A stretch of DNA of 64,000 nt. Origin: Salinigranum halophilum (lineage in GTDB: Archaea; Halobacteriota; Halobacteria; Halobacteriales; Haloferacaceae). The stretch lies in the NCBI RefSeq assembly GCF_007004735.1, contig NZ_ML660182.1:186001-250000 (forward strand). Reading direction: 5' to 3'. The translations under genes and the position numbers were made by a program. Shown piece after piece: positions 50,246-58,083 of the stretch; positions within the stretch are counted from its first letter, which is position 1, and every line of letters begins with the position of its first letter. The notes under the pieces were generated by a model. It was not told where the DNA came from and did not search any database. It saw only the letters and a list, made by a program, of their open reading frames with translations.

Positions 50246-50683
50246 TTAATCGTGCCCCTCGTCGGCGGACAGCGGCGTCGTCAACACCGGCACCGACGAC
50301 GTCCGGACGACGCGCTCGGTGACGCTTCCGAGGTGTCTAAGCCGGTCGAGACCGCTCCGGCCGTGAGTCCCCATCACGACGAGGTCGCTGTCGTAGTCGG
50401 CGGCGGCGACGACAATCTCCTCGTGGGGCCGCCCGCGCCGGAGGTGTGGCTTGGCGTCGACGCCCGCGCGTTCGCACGCCGTCGTCACCGCCGCGAGCGC
50501 CGCTTCGGCCTCCGCCTCCAACCCCTCGACCACCACGTCGTACTCCGTGGCGGCCGCCGTCTCGTCGACGACTGAGAGCGCGTCGACGTGCGCGTCGAAC
50601 CGCGTCGCGACGGCGACTGCCTGGTCGACGACGCGTTCGGTCCCCGGACTCCCATCGGTCGGTACCAGGAGGCTCTCGTACAT
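50246..50683 (-). CDS. Universal stress protein (UspA family)
   Basis: The 145-residue protein begins MYESLLVPTDGSPGTERVVD and carries the ATP-binding motif VVMGTHGRSGLDRLRHLGSVTERVV. It is divergent from a second Usp gene, the two starts being about 100 bases apart. Such pairs near an amino-acid permease are common in haloarchaea. Confidence 0.92.
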   Translation of the reverse strand: MYESLLVPTDGSPGTERVVDQAVAVATRFDAHVDALSVVDETAAATEYDVVVEGLEAEAEAALAAVTTACERAGVDAKPHLRRGRPHEEIVVAAADYDSDLVVMGTHGRSGLDRLRHLGSVTERVVRTSSVPVLTTPLSADEGHD

Positions 50684-50787
50684 CGTGGTACTTTATCGCA
50701 CACCACGGGTATAGCTCTCTCGCCGCCGTGACCCCGCCACCACCCGCCGCCACAACGGTTAGGACGGTCCGTGTCCTGACAACGAGT

Positions 50788-51222
50788 ATGTACGAGGTCG
50801 TCGTCCTCGCGACGGACGGGAGCACGCCCGCACGCGACGCGTGTGACCAGGCAATCGCGCTCGCTCGGGCGGAGGCGGCGACGCTGCACGTCCTCTCCGT
50901 CGTCGACGAGGGCGACCTCGACCTGTTCTCGAGCGGCGAGCTCCCGACCGTCGACGACCTGCTCAGGGGCGCGGCCGAGGACGCCGTCGACGACGCGGCC
51001 GAGCGCGCAGGTGACACGGGCGTCGACGCCGTCCGCGCGGTCCGGGTGGGGACCCCCCACCGCGAGATTGCCGACTACGCCGACGAAGTGGGTGCCGACC
51101 TCGTCGTCGTCGGCACCCACGGCCGCCGCGGGCTCTCGCGGGCGCTCCTCGGAAGCGTCGCCGCCAGGCTGCTCCGACAGTCGCCCGTCCCCGTGCTGGT
51201 CGTTCCCCAGTCGCCACCCTGA
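50788..51222 (+). CDS. Universal stress protein (UspA family)
   Basis: The 144-residue protein begins MYEVVVLATDGSTPARDACD and ends with VVVGTHGRRGLSRALLGSVAARLLRQSPVPVLVV, the ATP-binding Usp motif. It differs clearly from the divergent Usp, so the two are not recent duplicates. It converges on the TrkA-type gene. Confidence 0.92.
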   Translation: MYEVVVLATDGSTPARDACDQAIALARAEAATLHVLSVVDEGDLDLFSSGELPTVDDLLRGAAEDAVDDAAERAGDTGVDAVRAVRVGTPHREIADYADEVGADLVVVGTHGRRGLSRALLGSVAARLLRQSPVPVLVVPQSPP

Positions 51223-51264
51223 GCGTCGGTCCCCGGACGGACGTGAGCACGCGCGGTCGGTGAC

Positions 51265-51918
51265 TCATCCGCGCAGCAGGTTCAACACCTCGTCGACGAC
51301 CTCGGGTTCGACGGCGACGACGTACTGCCGGCCGGGGTCGAGTGTCGTCTCCGGGCGGGCGATACGCTCACCGTCGTCGTCGCTGATGACGAGCGTCCCC
51401 GACGGGAAGCGTACCTCCTTCAGCGTCCGTCCGGCGGCCGGGGCACCCTCCTCGACGCGAATCTGCATGATGTCGAGCGTCCCCGTGACGTCGGCGAGCG
51501 TGCGGACGTCGCTGCCGACGATCTCGTTCGCGGCGACGCGCGCACCGGCCCGCTCGGGGAACAGGACGGCGTCGACGAATCTCGTGTACGCCTCGCTGGC
51601 GGCCCGGTCGATACGACAGACCGTCCGGGTGCCCGGGGACAGTTCGCGCGCGGCCATACAGGCCGCGAGGTTCACGCCGGTCTCGCCCGTCAGCGCTGCG
51701 ACGACGTCGGCGCGTTCGACGTCGGCCTGTTCGAGGATGTCGGGGTTGGCCGCGTCGCCCTCGACGACCGTCGCGAGGTACGCGTCCGAGAGGTCGTCAC
51801 AGCGGTCCTCGTCGCGCTCGATGATGCTGACGTCGTGGCCCTGGTCGTCGAGTATCTCTGCTGTCTGAAAGCCGACACGTCCGCCGCCCGCGATGATGAC
51901 GTCGAGTTTGGATTTCAT
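51265..51918 (-). CDS. trkA: TrkA-type nucleotide-binding regulatory protein (RCK N and C domains)
   Basis: The 217-residue protein has an N-terminal Rossmann fold (VIIAGGGRVGFQTAEIL, acidic ribose contact in IIERDEDRC) and a C-terminal TrkA-C domain (GTLDIMQIRVEEGAPAAGRTL onwards). It binds NAD(H) or another nucleotide and gates a transporter. Because it lies 21 bases downstream of an APC permease in the same orientation, it may regulate that permease and not a Trk potassium channel. Confidence 0.88.
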   Translation of the reverse strand: MKSKLDVIIAGGGRVGFQTAEILDDQGHDVSIIERDEDRCDDLSDAYLATVVEGDAANPDILEQADVERADVVAALTGETGVNLAACMAARELSPGTRTVCRIDRAASEAYTRFVDAVLFPERAGARVAANEIVGSDVRTLADVTGTLDIMQIRVEEGAPAAGRTLKEVRFPSGTLVISDDDGERIARPETTLDPGRQYVVAVEPEVVDEVLNLLRG

Positions 51919-51938
51919 GATTCTGGCTGAGTTCTCGG

Positions 51939-53429
51939 TCAGTCCTCGTCGGTGACTGCTCCGCGCTCGGAGTCCGTCGGAGTCGGTTCGTGGTCCGCTG
52001 CCGCGGCCGTCGCTGTGGGCTCTCCGGACTCGCCGCCCCCGCGCCTGTCGAGTGCGACGTACGCTATCACCCCGAGGATAATCCACCCCGCGCTGAGTAT
52101 CAGCGCGAGTGGGTCCGTCCGGACGAGGAAGCTGATGAGGACGCCCGTCAGGACGAGGTTCAACACGATCCCGAGGATCGGCGGCAGCGGGTAAAAGGGC
52201 ATCTCGTACGGGCGGCGCATGTTCGGCCGCTCCCGGCGGAGTTTGATGACCGCACCGTTCACGACCACGAACGAGAGCAAGAAGAACAGGCTAGACATGT
52301 TGCCCGCACTCTGTGTCGGGAGGACGACGGAGCCGAGCATGACGATGGCGCTAGAGACGATGGCGATGAACGGCGTCCCGAAGCGGTGGTGAATCTGGCC
52401 GAATCGGGGGAGGAGTTGCCCCTCCCGGCCCATCGAGAACGCCACGCGCGAGGAGGCGATGACGACCGCGTTGAGCGCCGTGAGCGTCGAGAACACCGCC
52501 CCGAAGACGATGACCGCGCCGCCGTTCTTGATGACCGGCAGTCCGGTCGGCATGAACTCGGTGGCCGCCGCGGCGATGCCGGCTTCGCCCGCCTCGGCCA
52601 GGCCGCTCGCGCCGAGCGTCCCGATCGCGACGGTGACGACGAGCAGGTAGACGACGACGGTCACGGCGAGACTGACGAAGATGGCTTTCGGGATGTTCTC
52701 GCGGGGGTTCTTCACCTCCTCTGTCACCGTCGTGATGAGGTCGTACCCCTCGAAGGCGATGAACGTCAGCCCCATCGCCGGCAGGATGGAGAACGCCGTC
52801 TTGTCGCCGGGGAACAGCGGCTGGAACTCCGCCGTCGTGAACATCGGTGAGGTGACGCCGAAGCCGACGAAGACCATCAGGATGGTGACCTTCGTCGCGG
52901 TGAAGATGGTCTCGATACTCCCGCTCGCGGCCGTCGAGACGGCGTTCAGCGCAACGAACAACAGGACGGCCGAGAAGGCCAGTCCGACCCCCGCGGGAAT
53001 CCCGACGTCGACGACCGGGAGCGCGACGGCACCGACCTCGCCCGGCGGCGGCACGATGCCGTAGACGTGGAGCAGTTCGAGGAAGTTCGGTGCGAAGCCG
53101 AGCGCGTACAGCGCACCAGCAATCATGTACGCGAACCACAGCATCCAGCCCATCAGGAACGACTGGAGGTCGGCGAACACTTCCCGGACGAAGGCGTAGC
53201 CCCCGCCCGACTTCGGGATGGCCGACGCGAGTTCGGCATAGGAGAGCCCGGTGAACGCCGTGACGACGCCGTTGAGCGCGAAGACGAAGATGGCTGCCGG
53301 CCCCGACAACTCCGCCGCGAGCCCCGTGAGGACGAAGATGCCCGCGCCGATCATCGCGCCCATCCCGATCATCGTCGCGTCGAGGAGGCCGAGTTCGGCT
53401 TCCGGCGCACGCTCGCCGTGGCTACTCAT
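51939..53429 (-). CDS. APC superfamily amino acid permease
   Basis: The 496-residue transporter has about twelve transmembrane segments. The N-terminal LGLLDATMIGMGAMIGAGIFVLTG is the substrate-binding GxG helix of the APC family, and ALNGVVTAFTGLSYAELASAIPKSGGGYAF is also typical. The C-terminal tail is short and polar. Paired with the TrkA-type protein and near Usp genes, it probably imports amino acids under nucleotide control. The substrate is unknown. A ctacaaatacc box on the minus strand (about 53484-53494) precedes the start. Confidence 0.92.
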   Translation of the reverse strand: MSSHGERAPEAELGLLDATMIGMGAMIGAGIFVLTGLAAELSGPAAIFVFALNGVVTAFTGLSYAELASAIPKSGGGYAFVREVFADLQSFLMGWMLWFAYMIAGALYALGFAPNFLELLHVYGIVPPPGEVGAVALPVVDVGIPAGVGLAFSAVLLFVALNAVSTAASGSIETIFTATKVTILMVFVGFGVTSPMFTTAEFQPLFPGDKTAFSILPAMGLTFIAFEGYDLITTVTEEVKNPRENIPKAIFVSLAVTVVVYLLVVTVAIGTLGASGLAEAGEAGIAAAATEFMPTGLPVIKNGGAVIVFGAVFSTLTALNAVVIASSRVAFSMGREGQLLPRFGQIHHRFGTPFIAIVSSAIVMLGSVVLPTQSAGNMSSLFFLLSFVVVNGAVIKLRRERPNMRRPYEMPFYPLPPILGIVLNLVLTGVLISFLVRTDPLALILSAGWIILGVIAYVALDRRGGGESGEPTATAAAADHEPTPTDSERGAVTDED

Positions 53430-53614
53430 GAGCGTCTCCTCACCCCGCGAGCGGGTGTCCGCTTCCCGCTCGTCTGTGGCTCCGGTATTTGTAGTTCAGC
53501 GGCCCGATACACTGTCGTCGACCGCGACGTCGACGCCCCCATGGCTGCCCTGATACAGTCGAACCCCTTTGTTTCTCTGGCTCGGTCTCGGCGACCGAGA
53601 ACCGTCCCCGGCGC

Positions 53615-54412
53615 TCACCAGCCCGGGGGCCGGGTGTCGTCCGCGCGGCCGACCGTCCGCGTGACCGCCCGCCGTCCCGTGTCGAGGTCCCGACCGACCG
53701 ATGCAATCGCCGCGAGTCCCGGGCGTCCCTCGTACAGGTACTCGGTGACGTCCGCGTCGACCGTCGTGAGTGACCGGCGGTGGCTGGCGAGCGTCGCCTG
53801 TCGGTCGTCGGCCGCCGCGTCGAGGACCGCGGCGAGGTCGTCGAGTCGGTCCCACGCGGCCAACGCGGCGTCGAAATCGGCCGACGTCGGCGCTGTCTCC
53901 CACGCTCGGGCGCGACGGAGTTCGGCCCGGACGCGCTGACAGGCCGTCTCGACCGCCTCGAGCGACGCGTCTTCGCGGTCCAGTACGGCAACGAACGACG
54001 TCCGGGCGTCGAGTGCGAGGTCGACCCGGTCGAGCAGTGCCTGTCGGTGCTGGGGTGTCAGCGACCCCGTGCAGACGACCGCCGCGAGGTCGGGGCCGAG
54101 TTCGGCCGAGACGTGCTCGGCGACCGATTCGTCGGTCTGTGTTCCGTCCGCCATCACCCGCTGGCGATAGGTTCGAACGAGCGACGTCTCCGTGGCCTCT
54201 CGAGTGGCCGCCCCGGTGCCGGGGAGCCCGCGCGTGGCGGTCGCCCCCCGAGCGACGTCGACAGCGGGCACGGCTGTCGTCGGCCCCACTCCGCCGCCGG
54301 TGTCGGCCCGAACGACCGCCGCCCGGAAGTGGCGGAACGCCTTGCACTCGGTGACGCACTCGCGCCGCTCGGCCGCGACGGCTCGTCTCGCCGCCGCCAG
54401 CGTCAACGCCAC
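53615..54412 (-). CDS. Haloarchaeal DUF7260-like protein
   Basis: The 265-residue acidic protein is mostly helical and shows ALTLAAARRAVAAERRECVTECKAFRHF at the start and ADVTEYLYEGRPGLAAIASVGRDL near the end, a pattern I associate with the haloarchaeal DUF7260 family; its function is unknown. No membrane segment is present. Its GTG start (54412) overlaps the end of the phosphoesterase gene by 10 bases, so the two are cotranscribed and coupled. The C-terminal PGW end is unusual. Confidence 0.72.
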   Translation of the reverse strand: MALTLAAARRAVAAERRECVTECKAFRHFRAAVVRADTGGGVGPTTAVPAVDVARGATATRGLPGTGAATREATETSLVRTYRQRVMADGTQTDESVAEHVSAELGPDLAAVVCTGSLTPQHRQALLDRVDLALDARTSFVAVLDREDASLEAVETACQRVRAELRRARAWETAPTSADFDAALAAWDRLDDLAAVLDAAADDRQATLASHRRSLTTVDADVTEYLYEGRPGLAAIASVGRDLDTGRRAVTRTVGRADDTRPPGW

Positions 54413-55392
54413 CGTAGCGCCCCGGGCACGTCCGCGCCGACCACGTCCGTGTCGACGCGTTCGTCGGCTTGCGGGAGGTCCGTGACCAGCCCGTCGTCGG
54501 CGTGCGCCGCGATACCCTGTCCGTGTGCGTTGCCGGCGGCGGCGCGGACGTACGCCTCTGCCATCCCGGCACCCTCCGCGAGCGGGACGAGGCGGACCGT
54601 CGTCCCCGCCGGGCCCGCCTCGAAAAGTAGTCCTGCCGGCGGGAACGAGCAGGTCGACGGCGCGGCGAGCTCTCGGACACCGTCGCGGGCCGCCGTCGAG
54701 GGGAGATGGACGTGTCCCGCGAGCGTGAGGACGTCACCGCGGTCCGCGAGCAGCGTGTGGAGGGTGGCGTGGTTCCGGAGCTGATAGAAGTCGCTCTCGG
54801 GGAAGGAGCCGACGTGGTCACGTGGATGAAAGAGCGGGTGGTGCATCGCCACGACGGGGTGGTCGACTTCGTCGACCGTCCGCCGAAGCCAGTCGAGGGT
54901 CGCGGCGCTCACCGCCCCTTCGTGAGTCTCCGTGAGCCGACCGCCGGCGCTCGCCGTGTCGAGACAGAGCAAATCGAGGCCGCCGACCGTCACGCGGCGC
55001 GGGTACGTCCCCAGTCCGTACCGCTCGCCGAACGCCGCGGCACTGGGGGCGACGTAGTCGTCCCACACTTTGGGGACGTCGTGGTTCCCCGGTACTGCGA
55101 CGAGCGGCGACGACAGCTCCGCGAGCACGGCGTCGGCGGCGGCGTACTCACGGTCGCGACCGTCGCGTGTCAGGTCGCCGAGGAAGACGAACGCGTCGAC
55201 CGCGAGGTCGTTGGCGACGTCGACGGCCGTTCGGAGACGGGTCTCGGACCGGTGGAGTACCTTCCAGGTCCCCGACGCCGTCGGTGAGACGTGGGAGTCG
55301 GCGGCGACGAACAGTCGTGTCGGCGTCTCCGGTCGGGGTCGAGCGAGATGTGCGAGGACCGGACCGAGCGTGGGACCGGCGGCCGTCCTCAT
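54403..55392 (-). CDS. Calcineurin-like metallophosphoesterase
   Basis: The 329-residue enzyme has the family's metal-ligand motifs in order: VAADSHVSPTA (Asp-x-His), FVFLGDLTRDG (Gly-Asp), VAVPGNHDVPK (Gly-Asn-His-Asp/Glu), VVAMHHPLF and TLAGHVHLPS. It hydrolyses a phosphodiester or phosphomonoester in the cytoplasm; the substrate is unknown. Its ATG overlaps the stop of a 40-residue ORF (ATGA) and its end overlaps the DUF7260-like gene, so all three form a tight operon. Confidence 0.9.
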   Translation of the reverse strand: MRTAAGPTLGPVLAHLARPRPETPTRLFVAADSHVSPTASGTWKVLHRSETRLRTAVDVANDLAVDAFVFLGDLTRDGRDREYAAADAVLAELSSPLVAVPGNHDVPKVWDDYVAPSAAAFGERYGLGTYPRRVTVGGLDLLCLDTASAGGRLTETHEGAVSAATLDWLRRTVDEVDHPVVAMHHPLFHPRDHVGSFPESDFYQLRNHATLHTLLADRGDVLTLAGHVHLPSTAARDGVRELAAPSTCSFPPAGLLFEAGPAGTTVRLVPLAEGAGMAEAYVRAAAGNAHGQGIAAHADDGLVTDLPQADERVDTDVVGADVPGALRWR

Positions 55393-55511
55393 CGCTCGAT
55401 AGTCTCCGTGAACGTTCCCAGCGGCGTCGAACGGTGCAGACGGATCCGGCCCGTCTCTGCACAGAGGTCGATACGGAGGTCGGGTGTCAGTGGCTCGTCG
55501 TCACCCGTCAT
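55389..55511 (-). CDS. Small 40-residue protein, first gene of the phosphoesterase operon
   Basis: The acidic peptide starts MTGDDEPLTPDLRIDLCAET and ends TFTETIER. Its stop overlaps the phosphoesterase ATG in ATGA, the same coupling used elsewhere in the window, and a strong TATA-like box lies about 40 bases upstream. These two points support it as a real gene. There is no recognisable domain. Confidence 0.55.
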   Translation of the reverse strand: MTGDDEPLTPDLRIDLCAETGRIRLHRSTPLGTFTETIER

Positions 55512-55550
55512 CGAGCGATGCTCCGACGCTCTCTCACCTAAACGTATCGA

Positions 55551-55568
55551 ACATATTATATATTGTGG
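55551..55568 (-). promoter_or_regulatory. AT-rich promoter of the phosphoesterase operon
   Basis: The stretch acatattatatattgtgg (shown on the plus strand) is the most AT-rich in this area. On the minus strand it lies 40-57 bases before ATG 55511, giving a short leader. A second AT-rich box (about 55591-55603) lies between it and the CopD-like gene. Confidence 0.5.
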
Positions 55569-55617
55569 TAAGTATCTAGGTAGTGTAGGCCGAAGTCTAT
55601 ATAGTAATCTTCCCGCC

Positions 55618-56064
55618 TCAGCCGACGATGGCACCCGCCGTCAGGAAGACGAGCGCGCCGGCGACGGCGGCACCGCGGAAGAGGCCGAGCGCGTTCGCGG
55701 CCGGCTCGCGGACTTTCTTCCGGTCGAGGCCGTCCCGGAGGCGGCTGCTGCCGACCTCGACGAGCGCGGTGAGGCCGAGCCAGAGCGCGAGCATCACGAG
55801 GACGAGGTTACCGTTCGTGGTCGACGCGAGCGTCTCGAACGTGTACCGGGTGCCGGTGAGGTGGCCGCCGGTGAGGAACATCACCACGGCGGCGACTCGC
55901 GACCCGCGCGTCAGCGACCCCGCCATCGAGTCGAGGGGCCCGGCGTTCAGGGCCCCGCCGCGAGCGGCAGGGAGTACGACCACGGCGAAGAAGACGACGC
56001 TTCCGACCCAGAGTGCGCCGACGACGAGGTGGGTCGTCGCGAGCGCAGTATCGATGAGAGCCAT
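55618..56064 (-). CDS. CopD-like membrane protein
   Basis: The 148-residue protein has four transmembrane helices and starts MALIDTALATTHLVVGALWVG, with a His in the first helix and GSVVFFAVVVLP following, as in CopD-domain and related haloarchaeal membrane proteins. The RGSRVAAVVMFLTGGHL segment carries another His. CopD has been linked to copper uptake or resistance, but many relatives have unknown roles. I chose ATG 56064; an upstream GTG at 56076 adds four residues. It may share a transcript with the DUF2071 gene 57 bases upstream. Confidence 0.78.
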   Translation of the reverse strand: MALIDTALATTHLVVGALWVGSVVFFAVVVLPAARGGALNAGPLDSMAGSLTRGSRVAAVVMFLTGGHLTGTRYTFETLASTTNGNLVLVMLALWLGLTALVEVGSSRLRDGLDRKKVREPAANALGLFRGAAVAGALVFLTAGAIVG

Positions 56065-56121
56065 ACCGCGAGCCACGAACCCACCCGTCTTGAACGTACT
56101 CGTCTCCGTGCCGTCGGGCCG

Positions 56122-56808
56122 TCACTCGACCCGCGTGAGCGTCCCCGCCGTGACGTCGAGCGGGGCCGCGATGTGGACGAGCGGGTCTCCGCTGGGGGGT
56201 TCGAAGCCCGCCGCACGGAACAGCGACTCCTCGTGGACGGTCGCGTCGGCGGGGGCGAGTCGCCACGGTTCGTGGGCGATATCACCCCGGTAGAGGTGGG
56301 TACCACGGGTGAAAAAGCGGTAGTTCTCGGTGAGAAAGGCCGACAGCGAGTCGGCCTCCGGGACGGACGCCTCGCCGTCGACGCGCTCGTACGAGAGGTC
56401 GAGACGGGCGCGCGGTTCGCCCGCGTGGTCCCGTTCGCTCCGCAGTCGGAGGTGGTCGTCGTCGCGGTCGACGTGCATCCGCGCGCGGTAGTACGGGAGC
56501 GCGTACAACGACCGCGCAATCGACACCGAGAGGCGGTCGTCGGCGTCGAGGCTGAAGAAGTACACGCCCGACGTCCCGTCTCGCGTGACGTAGGTCCGGA
56601 GGTTCACCTCGGGGAAGCTCCGCCCTACCGGCGAGCCGCGCGGCCGGATGTCCTCCATCACGAACGCGACGATGCCGAGCCACGCGTCCCCGTCGTGGGT
56701 CGCTACCTCGACACTGTCGGGGAGGTGTCGAGCTACGACGGCCGGGTCGGCCCGCCAGTGTGCGAACACCCCGTCGCGCCAGCGCATCGAGAGCAGGTCC
56801 GTGTCCAT
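56122..56808 (-). CDS. DUF2071 (YqjF-like) family protein
   Basis: The 228-residue soluble protein starts MDTDLLSMRWRDGVFAHWRA and shows the DUF2071 pattern: VVARHLPDSVEVATHDGDAW, LGIVAFVMEDIRPRG, EVNLRTYVTRDGTSGVYFFS and FLTENYRFFTRG. The family has an acetoacetate-decarboxylase-like fold and unknown function. I chose ATG 56808; the GTG at 56871 would include part of the promoter region. Confidence 0.88.
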   Translation of the reverse strand: MDTDLLSMRWRDGVFAHWRADPAVVARHLPDSVEVATHDGDAWLGIVAFVMEDIRPRGSPVGRSFPEVNLRTYVTRDGTSGVYFFSLDADDRLSVSIARSLYALPYYRARMHVDRDDDHLRLRSERDHAGEPRARLDLSYERVDGEASVPEADSLSAFLTENYRFFTRGTHLYRGDIAHEPWRLAPADATVHEESLFRAAGFEPPSGDPLVHIAAPLDVTAGTLTRVE

Positions 56809-56874
56809 ATCGGAGCCACGGGCGCGGCGTACTTCTGGGTTCCTCGTCGCCTCGTCGATGTGGGGAAACACAAG

Positions 56875-56885
56875 AGATATAATCG
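56875..56885 (-). promoter_or_regulatory. TATA-like promoter of the DUF2071 gene
   Basis: The plus-strand sequence gatataatcgg reads ccgattatatc on the minus strand, 67-77 bases before ATG 56808, which would leave a leader of about 45 bases. Confidence 0.45.
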
Positions 56886-57048
56886 GTTTTGAGAGAGTAG
56901 TACGCTGGGGACGGCGCGGCGTCGTGCCGATCCCGTGTATGCCATACCCACCTTACACGGACCCGTCCCCTTCTCTCGAAGCCACTCACCGAGAGCCGTC
57001 GGTCGAACGCACGCTGGATTCTTCAGACCGCCGGCCGAACGCCGACGT

Positions 57049-57570
57049 ATGGAGTTCACCGTCGTCCAGGGCGACATCGCCGCACAGTCCGCCGACGCCC
57101 TCGTCAACGCGGCGGGTACCAGCCTCCGGATGGGCTCGGGCGTCGCCGGCGCACTCCGCCGCGGCGGCGGCCCGGAACTGAACGAGGCGGCCGTCGCGAA
57201 GGGGCCTGTCGACCTCGGCGCGGCCGCGGTCACGGACGCGTACGACCTCGACGCAGAGTACGTGGTTCACGCGGCCGCGATGCCACACGACGGCGACGGG
57301 CAAGCCACGGCCGAGAGCATCCACGACGCGACACGGAACGCGCTCGACGCGGCCGACGAACGCGGCTGCACCTCGCTCGTCATCCCCGCACTCGGCTGCG
57401 GCGTCGCGGGGTTCGACCTCGCGGACGGCGCGCGGCTCATCTGTGAGGTCGTCGACGCGTACGAGCCAACCTCGCTCTCTGACGTGCGGTTCATCGCCTA
57501 CAGCGACGCCGAGTACGAGACGGTCAGCGCGGTCGCACGGGAGTTCCAGGGCCGCGACGACCGGGAGTAG
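57049..57570 (+). CDS. Macro-domain protein (ADP-ribose binding)
   Basis: The 173-residue protein is a single macro domain: VVQGDIAAQSADALVNAAGTSLRMGSGVAGALRRGGG (ADP-ribose pocket) and IPALGCGVAGFDLADGARLI (phosphate-binding loop). Such proteins bind or hydrolyse ADP-ribose derivatives and can remove ADP-ribose from proteins. It is cytoplasmic. A small Cys-containing protein follows 32 bases downstream. The substrate is not known. Confidence 0.92.
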   Translation: MEFTVVQGDIAAQSADALVNAAGTSLRMGSGVAGALRRGGGPELNEAAVAKGPVDLGAAAVTDAYDLDAEYVVHAAAMPHDGDGQATAESIHDATRNALDAADERGCTSLVIPALGCGVAGFDLADGARLICEVVDAYEPTSLSDVRFIAYSDAEYETVSAVAREFQGRDDRE

Positions 57571-57602
57571 CCTTTTGTCTCGGCGGTCCTCCTGGTCAGT
57601 CG

Positions 57603-57887
57603 ATGGACGTCCCCGAGGACGCGCCCGACGTCTGCCCCGTCTGTGAGACCGCGTACGACTCGGTCTCCCGGCACGACGCGGGCCTCATGGTGAACCTCCT
57701 CGACAACGCGCGCTACCGGCGGGTGTGTTTCGAGCCCGTCTCCGAAGACGGTGTGGCGCTCGTTCGCTTCTACCACCACACCCACGACCAGGTCGGTGTG
57801 ACGGCGGGAGGACCGACCGACGACGCCACCGACGCCGCCGTCCTCTCCGACCCCGTCTCGGGAGACACGCCGAGCGACTGTGGGTGA
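57603..57887 (+). CDS. Small CPVC-containing haloarchaeal protein
   Basis: The 94-residue protein starts with a CPVC pair (Cys11, Cys14) and has further Cys at about residues 42 and 93 plus two His (RFYHHTHDQ), enough to bind one zinc ion. I do not recognise the family. A cctttt box about 20-25 bases before the ATG suggests its own promoter, although it could be cotranscribed with the macro-domain gene. Its function is unknown. Confidence 0.65.
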   Translation: MDVPEDAPDVCPVCETAYDSVSRHDAGLMVNLLDNARYRRVCFEPVSEDGVALVRFYHHTHDQVGVTAGGPTDDATDAAVLSDPVSGDTPSDCG

Positions 57888-58083
57888 CGAGAGCTCGCGT
57901 CGTCGCCTGTCTGTCCGAGCGCCCGAGCGTTCTTATCCGAAGCGGGGGCCACTCCGTCCCGTGACCTGACGAGAGCCGTGAGGTGGTCTGCGACGCGACG
58001 GCACCACCGCCTCACGACGAGCGAGCGCTCCGTGCCGTCCGCACGCCCCCCGACGTTTTGCCCCTCGAGCGCCTTCGTGTCCC

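Noticed and set aside
51265-51918. Interpretation of the TrkA-type gene as a potassium channel subunit
   Set aside because: The adjacent cotranscribed gene is an APC amino-acid permease and no TrkH-like gene is nearby, so a link to the permease is preferred.
53485-53600. A tRNA-like stretch (gtagttcagcgg...) upstream of the APC permease gene
   Set aside because: No acceptor stem or anticodon arm can be formed and the T-arm consensus is missing; the AT-rich part is better read as the permease promoter.
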